This document shows, piece after piece, positions 1 through 5,909 of a stretch of DNA of 7,917 nucleotides. This DNA comes from Streptomyces sp. NRRL WC-3549 (lineage in GTDB: Bacteria > Actinomycetota > Actinomycetes > Streptomycetales > Streptomycetaceae). How positions within the stretch are numbered: position 1 is the first letter of the stretch; each line of letters starts with the position of its first letter. The translations under genes were made by a program, and so were the position numbers. The notes below the pieces were generated by a model. The model saw nothing but the letters and a program-made list of their open reading frames with translations. It searched no databases and was not told the DNA's origin. The stretch spans positions 134,635-142,551 of the forward strand of contig NZ_KL585414.1 of NCBI RefSeq assembly GCF_000721935.1, in the 5' to 3' direction.

Positions 1-1
1 G

Positions 2-28
2 CGGGCGCGCCCTCCGCGGGCGCGCCCG
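2..28 (-). terminator. GC-rich hairpin downstream of the GH16 gene
   Basis: The 10-base self-complementary word GGGCGCGCCC occurs at 3-12 and again at 18-27. The two copies can pair into an 11-bp stem (2-12 with 18-28) around a 5-base loop. The hairpin begins about 16 bases after the TGA of the minus-strand hydrolase gene. There is no T-tract, which is common for streptomycete terminators. The structure is clear; the role as a terminator is inferred from position. It lies at the window edge, so its far side cannot be judged. Confidence 0.6.
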
Positions 29-43
29 GCGTTCAGCGGCGGG

Positions 44-1324
44 TCAGAAGGCGGGTTCGCGCGTCCACTGGCTGGTCCAGTACGTTGCCGGCACGGAGCC
101 GTACTGGACGGATCCGGTGGCGCCTTCCGTGTGCATGTACTGGCCGGTCTGACGGTTCCTGAAGCGGATGCGGCCGTCGACGCTCTCCTCGGTCCACTGA
201 CCGCTCCACCAGGTCGCGGGGAACGTGCCGTACCGGACGGTGCCGGTCCCGTCCTCCGTGTTCAGGTACTCCCCGGTCGCACGGTTCTTGTAGCGGTAGT
301 GGCCGTCTGTCGCCTCCCGGGTCCACTGCGAGGTCAGGTCGGTGGCGGGCACGTCGCCGTACTGGAGTCGGCCGGTGTTCCCCTTGATGTGCATGTACAG
401 GCCGGTCTCACGGTTCTTGTACCGGTCGTACGTCTGCGGGTAGCCGCCATCCTTCTTCCAGACCCGCAGGTAGTCGACGTTCCAGGACTTGGGCCAGACA
501 TCGTTGTGCTGGCCGGAGCCGGCGTCCGTGTACAGGCCGAGGATCATGCCCATAGGCATGTTGGGCGCATCGTTGATGGTCTTGAACAGCTGGTTGTCGT
601 AGTAGAACTTCAGCTCCGTCGGCGTCCACTCCATGCCGTAGACGTGGTATTCCTCCGTCGGTTTTCCGCTGGGCACCGGGTCCTCGGAGCCGTCCCAGGA
701 GCCGAGGAAGTCGGGGTCGCCCCAGCCGTAGGCGGCGATGCGCCAGGTATCGGGTTTGCTGAAGAACGTCTCGATGAAGTCGATCTCGGAGTTGGCCGAG
801 GCGCTGGTGGTGTCGTCGGTACCGACCAGCCACAAGGCCTGGTGGCCTCCGCCACCGACGTCGGAGAACTTCGCCCGGGTCTCGAAATAGCCGTACCGCG
901 TGGAGTATCCGTCGAACTTCGGCTCGTGGTGGTCGTTCGGCATGTCGTAGTTGAAGCGGTGCCACCAGTCCTGGTTGAAGGTCTGGATGCTGGAGATCTT
1001 CACGGTGCCGTCGTACTGGGGGTTCCAGGCCGGGGTGTCCGGGTCCAGGCGTTCGGTGAGCACTCCGTCGGCGACCGTGTAGCGCGCCTTGGCGTTCTCC
1101 CGCTGAGAGGTCCAGTGGGGCAGGTAGTACGGCAGCCACTTGTCCTCGTCGAGCGAGGTGCCGTCGAACTCCTCCTGGAAGTCGAGGGTGTAGCCCGGCT
1201 TCGAGACCGGGCTGGGCGGGAAGTCGGCGGCGTGGGCGCTCTGTCCGCTCAGGGTGGTACCCAGCAAACAGAGGGCGGAAGCCAGCACGCCGGTGAGCAG
1301 GGTCCGCACGGGACGACGTCTCAC
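44..1324 (-). CDS. Secreted GH16-family glycoside hydrolase with C-terminal beta-trefoil-like repeats
   Basis: A 426-residue extracellular endo-glycosidase. The GTG start at 1324 is chosen because GAAGGAG lies 5 bases upstream (1330-1336). The longer frame from ATG 1402 would add 26 non-signal residues and read through the operator. Residues 1-32 form a signal peptide: basic VRRRPVR, hydrophobic core, SAHA|AD cleavage. The GH16 domain spans about 35-295, with the catalytic motif EIDFIE. By family knowledge E180 is the nucleophile, D182 the assistant and E185 the acid/base, in the ExDxxE (beta-bulge) form seen in laminarinase-like enzymes. Residues ~300-426 hold three ~42-residue repeats, each with a (K/R)NR-TG-Y core and ending in QWT(R/E)E, likely a beta-trefoil carbohydrate-binding module. 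GH16 covers beta-1,3-glucanases, lichenases, agarases and carrageenases; I cannot assign the substrate. The family call is strong, the specificity unknown. It probably shares its repressor with the adjacent transporter operon. Confidence 0.9.
   Translation of the reverse strand: MRRRPVRTLLTGVLASALCLLGTTLSGQSAHAADFPPSPVSKPGYTLDFQEEFDGTSLDEDKWLPYYLPHWTSQRENAKARYTVADGVLTERLDPDTPAWNPQYDGTVKISSIQTFNQDWWHRFNYDMPNDHHEPKFDGYSTRYGYFETRAKFSDVGGGGHQALWLVGTDDTTSASANSEIDFIETFFSKPDTWRIAAYGWGDPDFLGSWDGSEDPVPSGKPTEEYHVYGMEWTPTELKFYYDNQLFKTINDAPNMPMGMILGLYTDAGSGQHNDVWPKSWNVDYLRVWKKDGGYPQTYDRYKNRETGLYMHIKGNTGRLQYGDVPATDLTSQWTREATDGHYRYKNRATGEYLNTEDGTGTVRYGTFPATWWSGQWTEESVDGRIRFRNRQTGQYMHTEGATGSVQYGSVPATYWTSQWTREPAF
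47..427 (-). repeat. Three tandem ~42-codon repeats (beta-trefoil module)
   Basis: The end of the hydrolase gene encodes three in-frame repeats, at about 299-427, 173-298 and 47-172. Shared residues are (Y/F)(K/R)NR-TG-Y near the start, a TG-(V/L)-YG turn in the middle, PAT, then (S/G)QWT(R/E)E at the end. Threefold repetition of ~42 residues with a closing Q-W is the arrangement of ricin-type/CBM13-like beta-trefoils. The fold is inferred; the repeats themselves are plain in the translation. Confidence 0.8.
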
Positions 1325-1329
1325 AGTAG

Positions 1330-1336
1330 CTCCTTC
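1330..1336 (-). promoter_or_regulatory. Ribosome binding site fixing the GH16 GTG start
   Basis: Read on the minus strand this is GAAGGAG, 5 bases before GTG 1324. It is the strongest Shine-Dalgarno sequence near this gene and places the start directly before the signal peptide. Confidence 0.8.
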
Positions 1337-1353
1337 GGCTCTTACTCTTGGCA

Positions 1354-1380
1354 CTTTCGTAGGTAACTTTCCTTCGAAAG
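1354..1380. promoter_or_regulatory. 27-bp palindromic operator upstream of the GH16 gene
   Basis: A palindrome centred on C1367: 11 of 13 positions pair between the half-sites CTTTCGTAGGTAA (1354-1366) and TTTCCTTCGAAAG (1368-1380). The core AGGwAA-TTwCCT and the outer CTTTCG/CGAAAG arms are all symmetric. It sits between the predicted promoter and the ribosome binding site of the hydrolase, where a bound repressor would block transcription. A related site lies in the ROK/ABC intergenic region. The symmetry is directly visible; binding by the adjacent ROK protein is inferred. Confidence 0.7.
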
Positions 1381-1389
1381 CCTGCCCGC

Positions 1390-1418
1390 AATGTGCCGTC
1401 AAGCCCAGAGACTGTCAA
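1390..1418 (-). promoter_or_regulatory. Candidate promoter of the GH16 gene
   Basis: The minus strand has a perfect TTGACA -35 box (1418 to 1413), a 17-base spacer and CACATT (1395 to 1390) as a weak -10 box. Transcription would begin near 1383, just before the 27-bp palindrome, so the palindrome would cover the initial transcribed region. A second TTGACG (1402 to 1397) is an alternative -35 but has no good -10 partner. The -10 match is modest. Confidence 0.45.
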
Positions 1419-1540
1419 TCCCCGCGTCCGGAATGCCTCATGTCAGGTGCGCCACGCCCTGCCGGAACGCCGTCCCGCCGGAGCACCGAAGCGCCGAAGC
1501 GCCGTCGCTCTGGAGCGCCTCGCCCGGAAGTGGCAGAAGT

Positions 1541-2689
1541 TCAGGAGTTCAGGACGTGGTCGACGGTCAGCCGCATGCCGGCACGCACCAGATCGCGCGC
1601 GGCCTCCACCGCGCCCACGCTCACCACGTCGTCCACCAGGGCCGTCAGGGCGAGCGGGGGCGCTTCGTAGCAGATCTCCTCCAGCCGGCGCCGGATCGGG
1701 TCGAGCACCACGGCGCCCGCCTTGGCCAGGCCGCCGCCCAGCACGATCAGCCGTGGATCGACGGCCAGTACCATCGCGCCGATGCCGTCCGCGAGCGTGC
1801 GGGCATAGGCGTCGACCGCGGCCCGCGCCTCCGGATCACCGTGTGCCGCGCGGGCGAAGGCGAGCACTCCCGCCTCCTCCTCGCTGTCGCGCGCCGAGCC
1901 CGATGCCGCGAAGAGTTTCGCCGGGGCGTCCTTCCAGCCCAGCTCGGGGTGGCGGCCGATCTCGCCCGCCGCCCCCGTCCGCCCCGTGAACGGGAGGCCG
2001 TCGACCAGGACGCCGACGCCGAGCCGGCTCCCCATCTGCACGTAGAGGATGTCGGGTGTGCCCTGGGCCGCGCCGATCCGGTGCTCGGCGAGCGCGGCCA
2101 GGTTGGTGTCCTTGGCCGTCACCGCCGGGCAGCCGAGGCGGTCACCCAGCTCGCGGGTCAGCTCGGTGCCCGTCCAGCCGGGGATGGCGACGCTCAGCCG
2201 TACGGTGCCCGCACCGTCGACGATGCCGGGCGTACCGGCCCCCACAGCCCACAACGGGGTTTCGGGAGTGGGGAGCTGCTGCCGGACCAGCGCCACCGCC
2301 GCGTCCATGCGCCGTTCGGGAGTGTCTTCCGCGAGCAGCGCCACGTGCGCCGTCACCGCCGATTCCCCCGCGAGGTCCGTCACCCGCGCCCAGACTCCGT
2401 CGACGTCGAAGCGCAGACCCGCGAGGCGGCCCGCACTCCGGTCGAACGCGTAGCGCTGGGCGGGGCGCCCTCCCGTACGGACGGCGTCCTGCCCGTCCGG
2501 CCTGAGCAGCCCGCCCTCCAGCAGCGCCGTCACGATGCCGCGCACGGTCGGCCGGGACAGGCCCGTCACCCGGGAGATCGCGTTGATCGTCAACGGGACG
2601 CCGTCGTACAGGAGATGGAGCACCCGGCTGGTGTTCAGGTGCCTGAGAGAGCTCTGGTCGCCACCCGGCAGAACGTCCGCGTCGCTCAT
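1541..2689 (-). CDS. ROK-family transcriptional repressor (winged helix plus sugar-binding ROK domain)
   Basis: A 382-residue regulator. The ATG at 2689 is chosen over ATG 2746 because AAAGGGGG lies 4 bases upstream (2694-2701) and the extra 19 residues lack regulator-like sequence. A winged helix-turn-helix occupies residues ~20-62 (LTINAISRVTGLSRPTV), with wing TGGRPAQRY at 72-80. The ROK domain follows: a degenerate phosphate-binding loop (D95-V-D-G98), GTPGIVDGAG, KDTNLAALAE retaining the aspartate equivalent to the ROK kinase catalytic residue, and the glycine-rich signature G-RLGVGVLVDG ending GAAGEIGRH. The usual zinc motif CxCGxxGCxE after that histidine is absent. ROK repressors of this layout (NagC/XylR type) release DNA when a sugar binds. 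The gene is divergent from the transporter operon and next to the hydrolase, so it is the likely local repressor and may repress itself. The inducer is unknown. Confidence 0.9.
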   Translation of the reverse strand: MSDADVLPGGDQSSLRHLNTSRVLHLLYDGVPLTINAISRVTGLSRPTVRGIVTALLEGGLLRPDGQDAVRTGGRPAQRYAFDRSAGRLAGLRFDVDGVWARVTDLAGESAVTAHVALLAEDTPERRMDAAVALVRQQLPTPETPLWAVGAGTPGIVDGAGTVRLSVAIPGWTGTELTRELGDRLGCPAVTAKDTNLAALAEHRIGAAQGTPDILYVQMGSRLGVGVLVDGLPFTGRTGAAGEIGRHPELGWKDAPAKLFAASGSARDSEEEAGVLAFARAAHGDPEARAAVDAYARTLADGIGAMVLAVDPRLIVLGGGLAKAGAVVLDPIRRRLEEICYEAPPLALTALVDDVVSVGAVEAARDLVRAGMRLTVDHVLNS

Positions 2690-2693
2690 CGGT

Positions 2694-2701
2694 CCCCCTT
2701 T
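2694..2701 (-). promoter_or_regulatory. Ribosome binding site fixing the ROK start
   Basis: AAAGGGGG on the minus strand, 4 bases before ATG 2689. The upstream in-frame ATG at 2746 has no comparable site and lies within the divergent regulatory region, so the shorter protein is preferred. Confidence 0.6.
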
Positions 2702-2725
2702 GACGATCTCTGCGCAACTTGTCGA

Positions 2726-2753
2726 AGCATATGTGACATGGGCCACTTTGAAA
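2726..2753 (-). promoter_or_regulatory. Candidate promoter of the ROK gene
   Basis: The minus strand carries TATGCT (2731 to 2726) as a -10 candidate, with TTTCAA (2753 to 2748) 16 bases upstream as a poor -35. The -35 lies inside the palindromic site at 2745-2772, which would permit autorepression. The -35 match is weak, so this is tentative. Confidence 0.3.
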
Positions 2754-2772
2754 GAAAACTTCCTTACTAAAC
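2745..2772. promoter_or_regulatory. Second operator-like site, between ROK and transporter operon
   Basis: An AT-rich island in GC-rich DNA. It aligns with the hydrolase operator in the same orientation: both begin CACTTT, share AAC-TT-CCTT in the centre and end AA-CC, about 21 of 31 aligned positions with a one-base gap. Its own symmetry is weaker: 8 of 12 positions pair around the 2758/2759 axis. It lies in the 160-bp region between the two divergent genes and could control both. The resemblance is visible; function is inferred. Confidence 0.6.
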
Positions 2773-2792
2773 CTCTGGGACACGGCTAGTCT
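2764..2792 (+). promoter_or_regulatory. Candidate promoter of the transporter operon
   Basis: TTACTA (2764-2769), a 17-base spacer and TAGTCT (2787-2792) form a possible sigma-70-type promoter with a start near 2799, giving a leader of about 50 bases before ATG 2850. The -35 overlaps the right arm of the operator-like site, consistent with repression. Matches are partial. Confidence 0.3.
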
Positions 2793-2849
2793 CCCGATTC
2801 GTCATCCTGCCACATGGCGCCTGCGCCTTTCCCGAAAGCGACCAACCCG

Positions 2850-4151
2850 ATGAAGCTCAGAACAATGCTGGCCGGGACCGTGTTCGTCGTGCTCTCCGCG
2901 ACATCCTGCGCGCCGGGGCCCGGCAGCGACGCTCCGGCCGCATCCACCGGCCCCGTCGAGACGGGGGTACCGGAGGGCGAGGCGTCGCTGACGCTGGTCT
3001 CCACCCCGGAATCGGGAGCGGCGGTCAAGGCCATCATCAAGGCGTTCGAAGCGAAGCACCCCAATGTGCACATCGCCTACCAGGACACCAACTACGACGA
3101 CTACAACAAGAGCCTCAACCTCTCCCTCGCCTCCGACCAGGCGCCGGACATCGCTCTGCTGAACTCCGTCGGCACCACCGTCAAGGACAACCTCGTCCGC
3201 GACCTCTCCCCGTACGCGAAGGCGTACGGCTGGGACAAGACGTACGCGAGCACCCAGCTCAACCAGTGGCGGGTGGGCGCTGACGGCTCCACGCTCGGCG
3301 AGGGCAACCTCTACGCGGCGCCCGCCGGCTTCTCGCTCGTCGGCGTCTACTACAACAAGGCGAAGGCCGCCGAACTCGGCATCTCCGCACCGCCGACCAC
3401 GCTCGCCGAGTTCGAGGCGGCGCTCGCCATGGCCAAGAAGGCCGGAGAGACCCCTCTTCAGCTGGGCAACGCCCAGGGCCACGCGTCCTTCCCGATCCAG
3501 CTCGCCGGTCAGTCGGCGGACGGAGCCGAGGCCGCCGCCAAGTGGACCTTCGGGCAGAAGGGCGCCACCTTCGACACCGCGGGCAACCGGGCCGCCGTCA
3601 CCAAGGTCGGGGAGTGGGCGAAGAAGGGCTACCTGCCCAAGAGCGCCAACGGCACCAATCTGCAGAGCGCGACCGACAAGTTCGCCAAGGGCGACGGGCT
3701 GTTCTTCGTCGACGGGAACTGGGACGCCGCGAAGATCGACGCCAAGCTCGGCAAGGACGCCGGATTCTTCGCCTTCCCCGGTGAACACGCCACCGCCATC
3801 GGCACGTCCGTCGCCTACGCCGTCTCCTCCCGTTCCGAGCACCCGGACGCGGCCGCGGCCTTCCTGGACTTCCTGCACTCGGCCGAGGCATCCGCCGAGC
3901 AGTTCAAGGCCGGATTCATGCCCGCCGACATCGCCGCGGCCAAGCCCGAGAGCGGCACCGTGATGGCCGACATCGTCGCCGCATGGTCAAAGGTCAACGC
4001 GGACAACGGCCTCGTCGGCTTCAACAACAACGCCACCGCGACCATGAACGACAAGCTCACCGCCGCCACCCAGGAGCTCCTCGCCGGCAAGACCGACACG
4101 TCGGGCTTCGTCAAGGCCGTCCAGGACGAGTGGGCCGGCACCCATGGCTGA
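2850..4151 (+). CDS. Sugar ABC transporter substrate-binding lipoprotein
   Basis: A 433-residue extracellular binding protein that captures oligosaccharide for import. ATG 2850 is chosen because it opens directly into a lipoprotein signal peptide (MKLRTMLAGT, hydrophobic core, ATSC with lipidated C20) followed by a flexible Gly/Pro/Ser/Ala linker. The in-frame ATG at 2814 would add 12 residues and has no ribosome binding site. The chosen start has only a weak GAAAG 11 bases upstream. The mature part matches family 1 (MalE-type) extracellular solute-binding proteins: SLTLVSTPESGAAVKAIIKAFEAKHPNVHIAY near the N-terminus, APDIALLNS, YAAPAGFSLVGVYYNKAKAAELGI, and a late FPGEHATAIGTSVAYAVS segment. 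Length is normal for the family. It is the first gene of the operon, overlaps the next by 8 bases and probably starts from the divergent promoter region. The ligand cannot be read from sequence. Confidence 0.93.
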   Translation: MKLRTMLAGTVFVVLSATSCAPGPGSDAPAASTGPVETGVPEGEASLTLVSTPESGAAVKAIIKAFEAKHPNVHIAYQDTNYDDYNKSLNLSLASDQAPDIALLNSVGTTVKDNLVRDLSPYAKAYGWDKTYASTQLNQWRVGADGSTLGEGNLYAAPAGFSLVGVYYNKAKAAELGISAPPTTLAEFEAALAMAKKAGETPLQLGNAQGHASFPIQLAGQSADGAEAAAKWTFGQKGATFDTAGNRAAVTKVGEWAKKGYLPKSANGTNLQSATDKFAKGDGLFFVDGNWDAAKIDAKLGKDAGFFAFPGEHATAIGTSVAYAVSSRSEHPDAAAAFLDFLHSAEASAEQFKAGFMPADIAAAKPESGTVMADIVAAWSKVNADNGLVGFNNNATATMNDKLTAATQELLAGKTDTSGFVKAVQDEWAGTHG

Positions 4152-5088
4152 CGTGCTCGTCGGCGGTGGGCGGGTGGCCGAGGACGCCACCCGCCCGGTG
4201 CGCACACCGATGCCGTCGGCAACCCGCTCCAGGCGCCACCACCTCGTTCCGCTCCTGTACGTCCTTCCGGCCGTCCTCTTCTACGCCGCCTTCGTCATCG
4301 GGCCCTGGCTGCACAGCGTGTGGCTCTCGTTCTGGAACTGGAACGGCATCGGCGTCGCCACCTGGGCGGGGTTCGACAACTACACCGCGGTCTTCAGCGA
4401 GCCCGCCCTGCGCAGCGCCCTGCTCCACGCCTTCGTCTTCATCCTCTTCTACACCGTGATCCCGGTGGGCCTGGGCCTCGTCCTGGCGGCGCTGGTGGCC
4501 TCCGTGCCCTGGCGCGCGATGCCGTTGATCCGCACCGTCATCTTCCTTCCTCAGGTCCTCCCCCTCGTCGCTGTCGGCGTCGTCTGGAAGTGGATCTACA
4601 GCGAGGACGGGCCCCTCAACCAGCTCCTGCGCGCCGTGGGTCTCGGCGACTTCGCACGGGCCTGGCTCGGGGACTTCTCCTGGGCGCTGCCGACCGTGGG
4701 CCTCATCGGCACCTGGGTCTCCACCGGGCTGTGCTTCCTGCTGCTGCTCTCCGGCATCGGCAAGATCGACCCGTCGCTCTACGAGGCGGCCTCACTCGAC
4801 GGCGCCGGCCGGCTGCGCCAGTTCTGGCACATCACCGTGCCGGGCCTGCGCAAGGAGATCGGCGTCGCCTGCACCGTCACGGTCATCGCCGCCCTCGCGG
4901 GCTTCGACGTCGTGTACGTCATGACGGGCGGCGGCCCCGGCTATTCGACCATGGTCCCGGGTGTCCAGGTCTACCAACTCGTCTTCACCGCCGGCCGCGT
5001 GGGCACTGCCTGCGCGCTCGCCACCGTGCTGTCCGTGCTCACCTGCGTGGTCATGTACATCCTGAACAGGCTCACCCGGGAGCGATGA
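4144..5088 (+). CDS. Sugar ABC transporter permease, MalF/UgpA type
   Basis: A 314-residue inner-membrane subunit. A basic, poorly hydrophobic N-terminus (residues 1-33) precedes six predicted membrane segments, near 34-57, 97-120, 135-155, 182-203, 240-260 and 287-308. Between the fourth and fifth lies the EAA loop that docks the ATPase: E214-A-A-S-L-D-G220, then FWHITVPGL. The PGYSTMVPG-type stretch before the last segment is usual for MalF-like permeases. ATG 4144 overlaps the binding-protein stop by 8 bases and has no good ribosome binding site, so translational coupling is likely. An internal ATG at 4210 also lacks a site. It would pair with the following permease as a heterodimer. No ATPase gene accompanies them. 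Confidence 0.93.
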   Translation: MADVLVGGGRVAEDATRPVRTPMPSATRSRRHHLVPLLYVLPAVLFYAAFVIGPWLHSVWLSFWNWNGIGVATWAGFDNYTAVFSEPALRSALLHAFVFILFYTVIPVGLGLVLAALVASVPWRAMPLIRTVIFLPQVLPLVAVGVVWKWIYSEDGPLNQLLRAVGLGDFARAWLGDFSWALPTVGLIGTWVSTGLCFLLLLSGIGKIDPSLYEAASLDGAGRLRQFWHITVPGLRKEIGVACTVTVIAALAGFDVVYVMTGGGPGYSTMVPGVQVYQLVFTAGRVGTACALATVLSVLTCVVMYILNRLTRER

Positions 5089-5089
5089 A

Positions 5090-5896
5090 ATGACCAAGCA
5101 CCTGCCCCGGCTCGTCCTCGTCCTGGCCGCCGTGTCGGTTCTCTTCCCCTTCCTCGCGCTCTTCAGCGCCGCCCTCCAGCCGCAGACCGAGCTGTCGCCG
5201 GGGCTGAAATGGCCCTCCGATCCCCAGTGGGGCAACTTCGCGACCGCCTGGACCACGGCTGGCTTCGGCTCGCTGCTGAAGTCGAGCGCCGTGATCGCCA
5301 TGGGTGTCGTGCCGATCGCCCTGATCCTCGCGACACTCGCCGGATACGGCCTGGCGTCCATGCGCCTGCGCGTCAAGGGGCCCCTGTTCGCGACACTGAT
5401 GCTGGGCATGGCGCTGCCCTACGAGGCGATCGTCATCCCGCTCTACTACGACCTGCGGTCCGTGGGCCTGCTGAACACCTACTGGGCGGTGATCCTGCCG
5501 CTCATCGGCCTGTTCATGCCGTTCGGCGTGTACTGGATGCGCACGCACTTCGAGTCCCTGCCGCATGAGCTGACCGAGGCCGCCGCCGTCGACGGAGCGG
5601 GCAGCTGGCGCACCCTGACCAAGGTGCTGCTGCCGACCGCCGGCCCCGCGCTCACCACGCTCGGCCTGCTGTATTTCATGTGGGCCTGGAATCAGTTCCT
5701 GCTCGCGCTGGTCCTGATCCAGGACCCGGCGATGCGCACCGCGCCCTCGGGGCTCGGCAAGTTCGTCCAGCAGTTCGGCCAGAACATCCCGCTGCTGTCC
5801 GCCGGCACGATCATCGTGATCACGCCGATCGTCCTGCTCTACCTCTTCTTCCAACGCCACTTCATCAAGGGCATCCTCCAGGGTGCCGTCAAGTAA
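5090..5896 (+). CDS. Sugar ABC transporter permease, MalG/UgpE type
   Basis: A 268-residue membrane subunit, partner of the preceding permease. Six hydrophobic segments lie near residues 8-29, 65-89, 99-120, 127-150, 188-209 and 238-260. The EAA loop is E163-A-A-A-V-D-G169 followed by WRTLTKVLLPTAGP. The C-terminus F-QRHFIKGILQGAVK is the classic end of MalG-type carbohydrate permeases. ATG 5090 starts one base after the upstream TGA, with GGGAG at 5078-5082 (7-base spacing) inside the previous gene. Length is normal. Thirteen bases separate its stop from the next start, so the four genes are almost certainly one transcript. Confidence 0.94.
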   Translation: MTKHLPRLVLVLAAVSVLFPFLALFSAALQPQTELSPGLKWPSDPQWGNFATAWTTAGFGSLLKSSAVIAMGVVPIALILATLAGYGLASMRLRVKGPLFATLMLGMALPYEAIVIPLYYDLRSVGLLNTYWAVILPLIGLFMPFGVYWMRTHFESLPHELTEAAAVDGAGSWRTLTKVLLPTAGPALTTLGLLYFMWAWNQFLLALVLIQDPAMRTAPSGLGKFVQQFGQNIPLLSAGTIIVITPIVLLYLFFQRHFIKGILQGAVK

Positions 5897-5902
5897 AGAG
5901 GA
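5897..5902 (+). promoter_or_regulatory. Ribosome binding site fixing the oxidoreductase start
   Basis: AGAGGA with 7-base spacing to GTG 5910. It rules out the in-frame GTG at 5883, which would lie inside the permease gene and add nine residues before the nucleotide-binding strand. Confidence 0.75.
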
Positions 5903-5909
5903 CTTTTTC

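Noticed and set aside
131..1366. Long plus-strand open frame opposite the hydrolase gene
   Set aside because: It is an antisense shadow: Val/Arg/Gly-rich with no motif, while the minus strand encodes a complete GH16 enzyme with signal peptide and catalytic motif.
1325..1402. N-terminal extension of the hydrolase from ATG 1402
   Set aside because: It has no ribosome binding site, would put 26 residues before the signal peptide, and reads through the palindrome. GTG 1324 has an ideal GAAGGAG.
1486..1517. Tandem 8-base CCGAAGCG repeat and CGCTC/GAGCG hairpin after the ROK stop
   Set aside because: Only two copies and a stem of at most 5 bp with a 2-base loop; too weak to call a terminator or a meaningful repeat.
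1391..2770. 459-codon plus-strand frame opposite the ROK gene
   Set aside because: Composition is Arg/His/Pro-rich with no domain, and it spans both promoter regions. The minus-strand ROK protein explains the sequence.
2802..3878. 358-codon minus-strand frame opposite the binding protein
   Set aside because: An antisense shadow produced by third-position GC bias; the plus-strand lipoprotein is clear.
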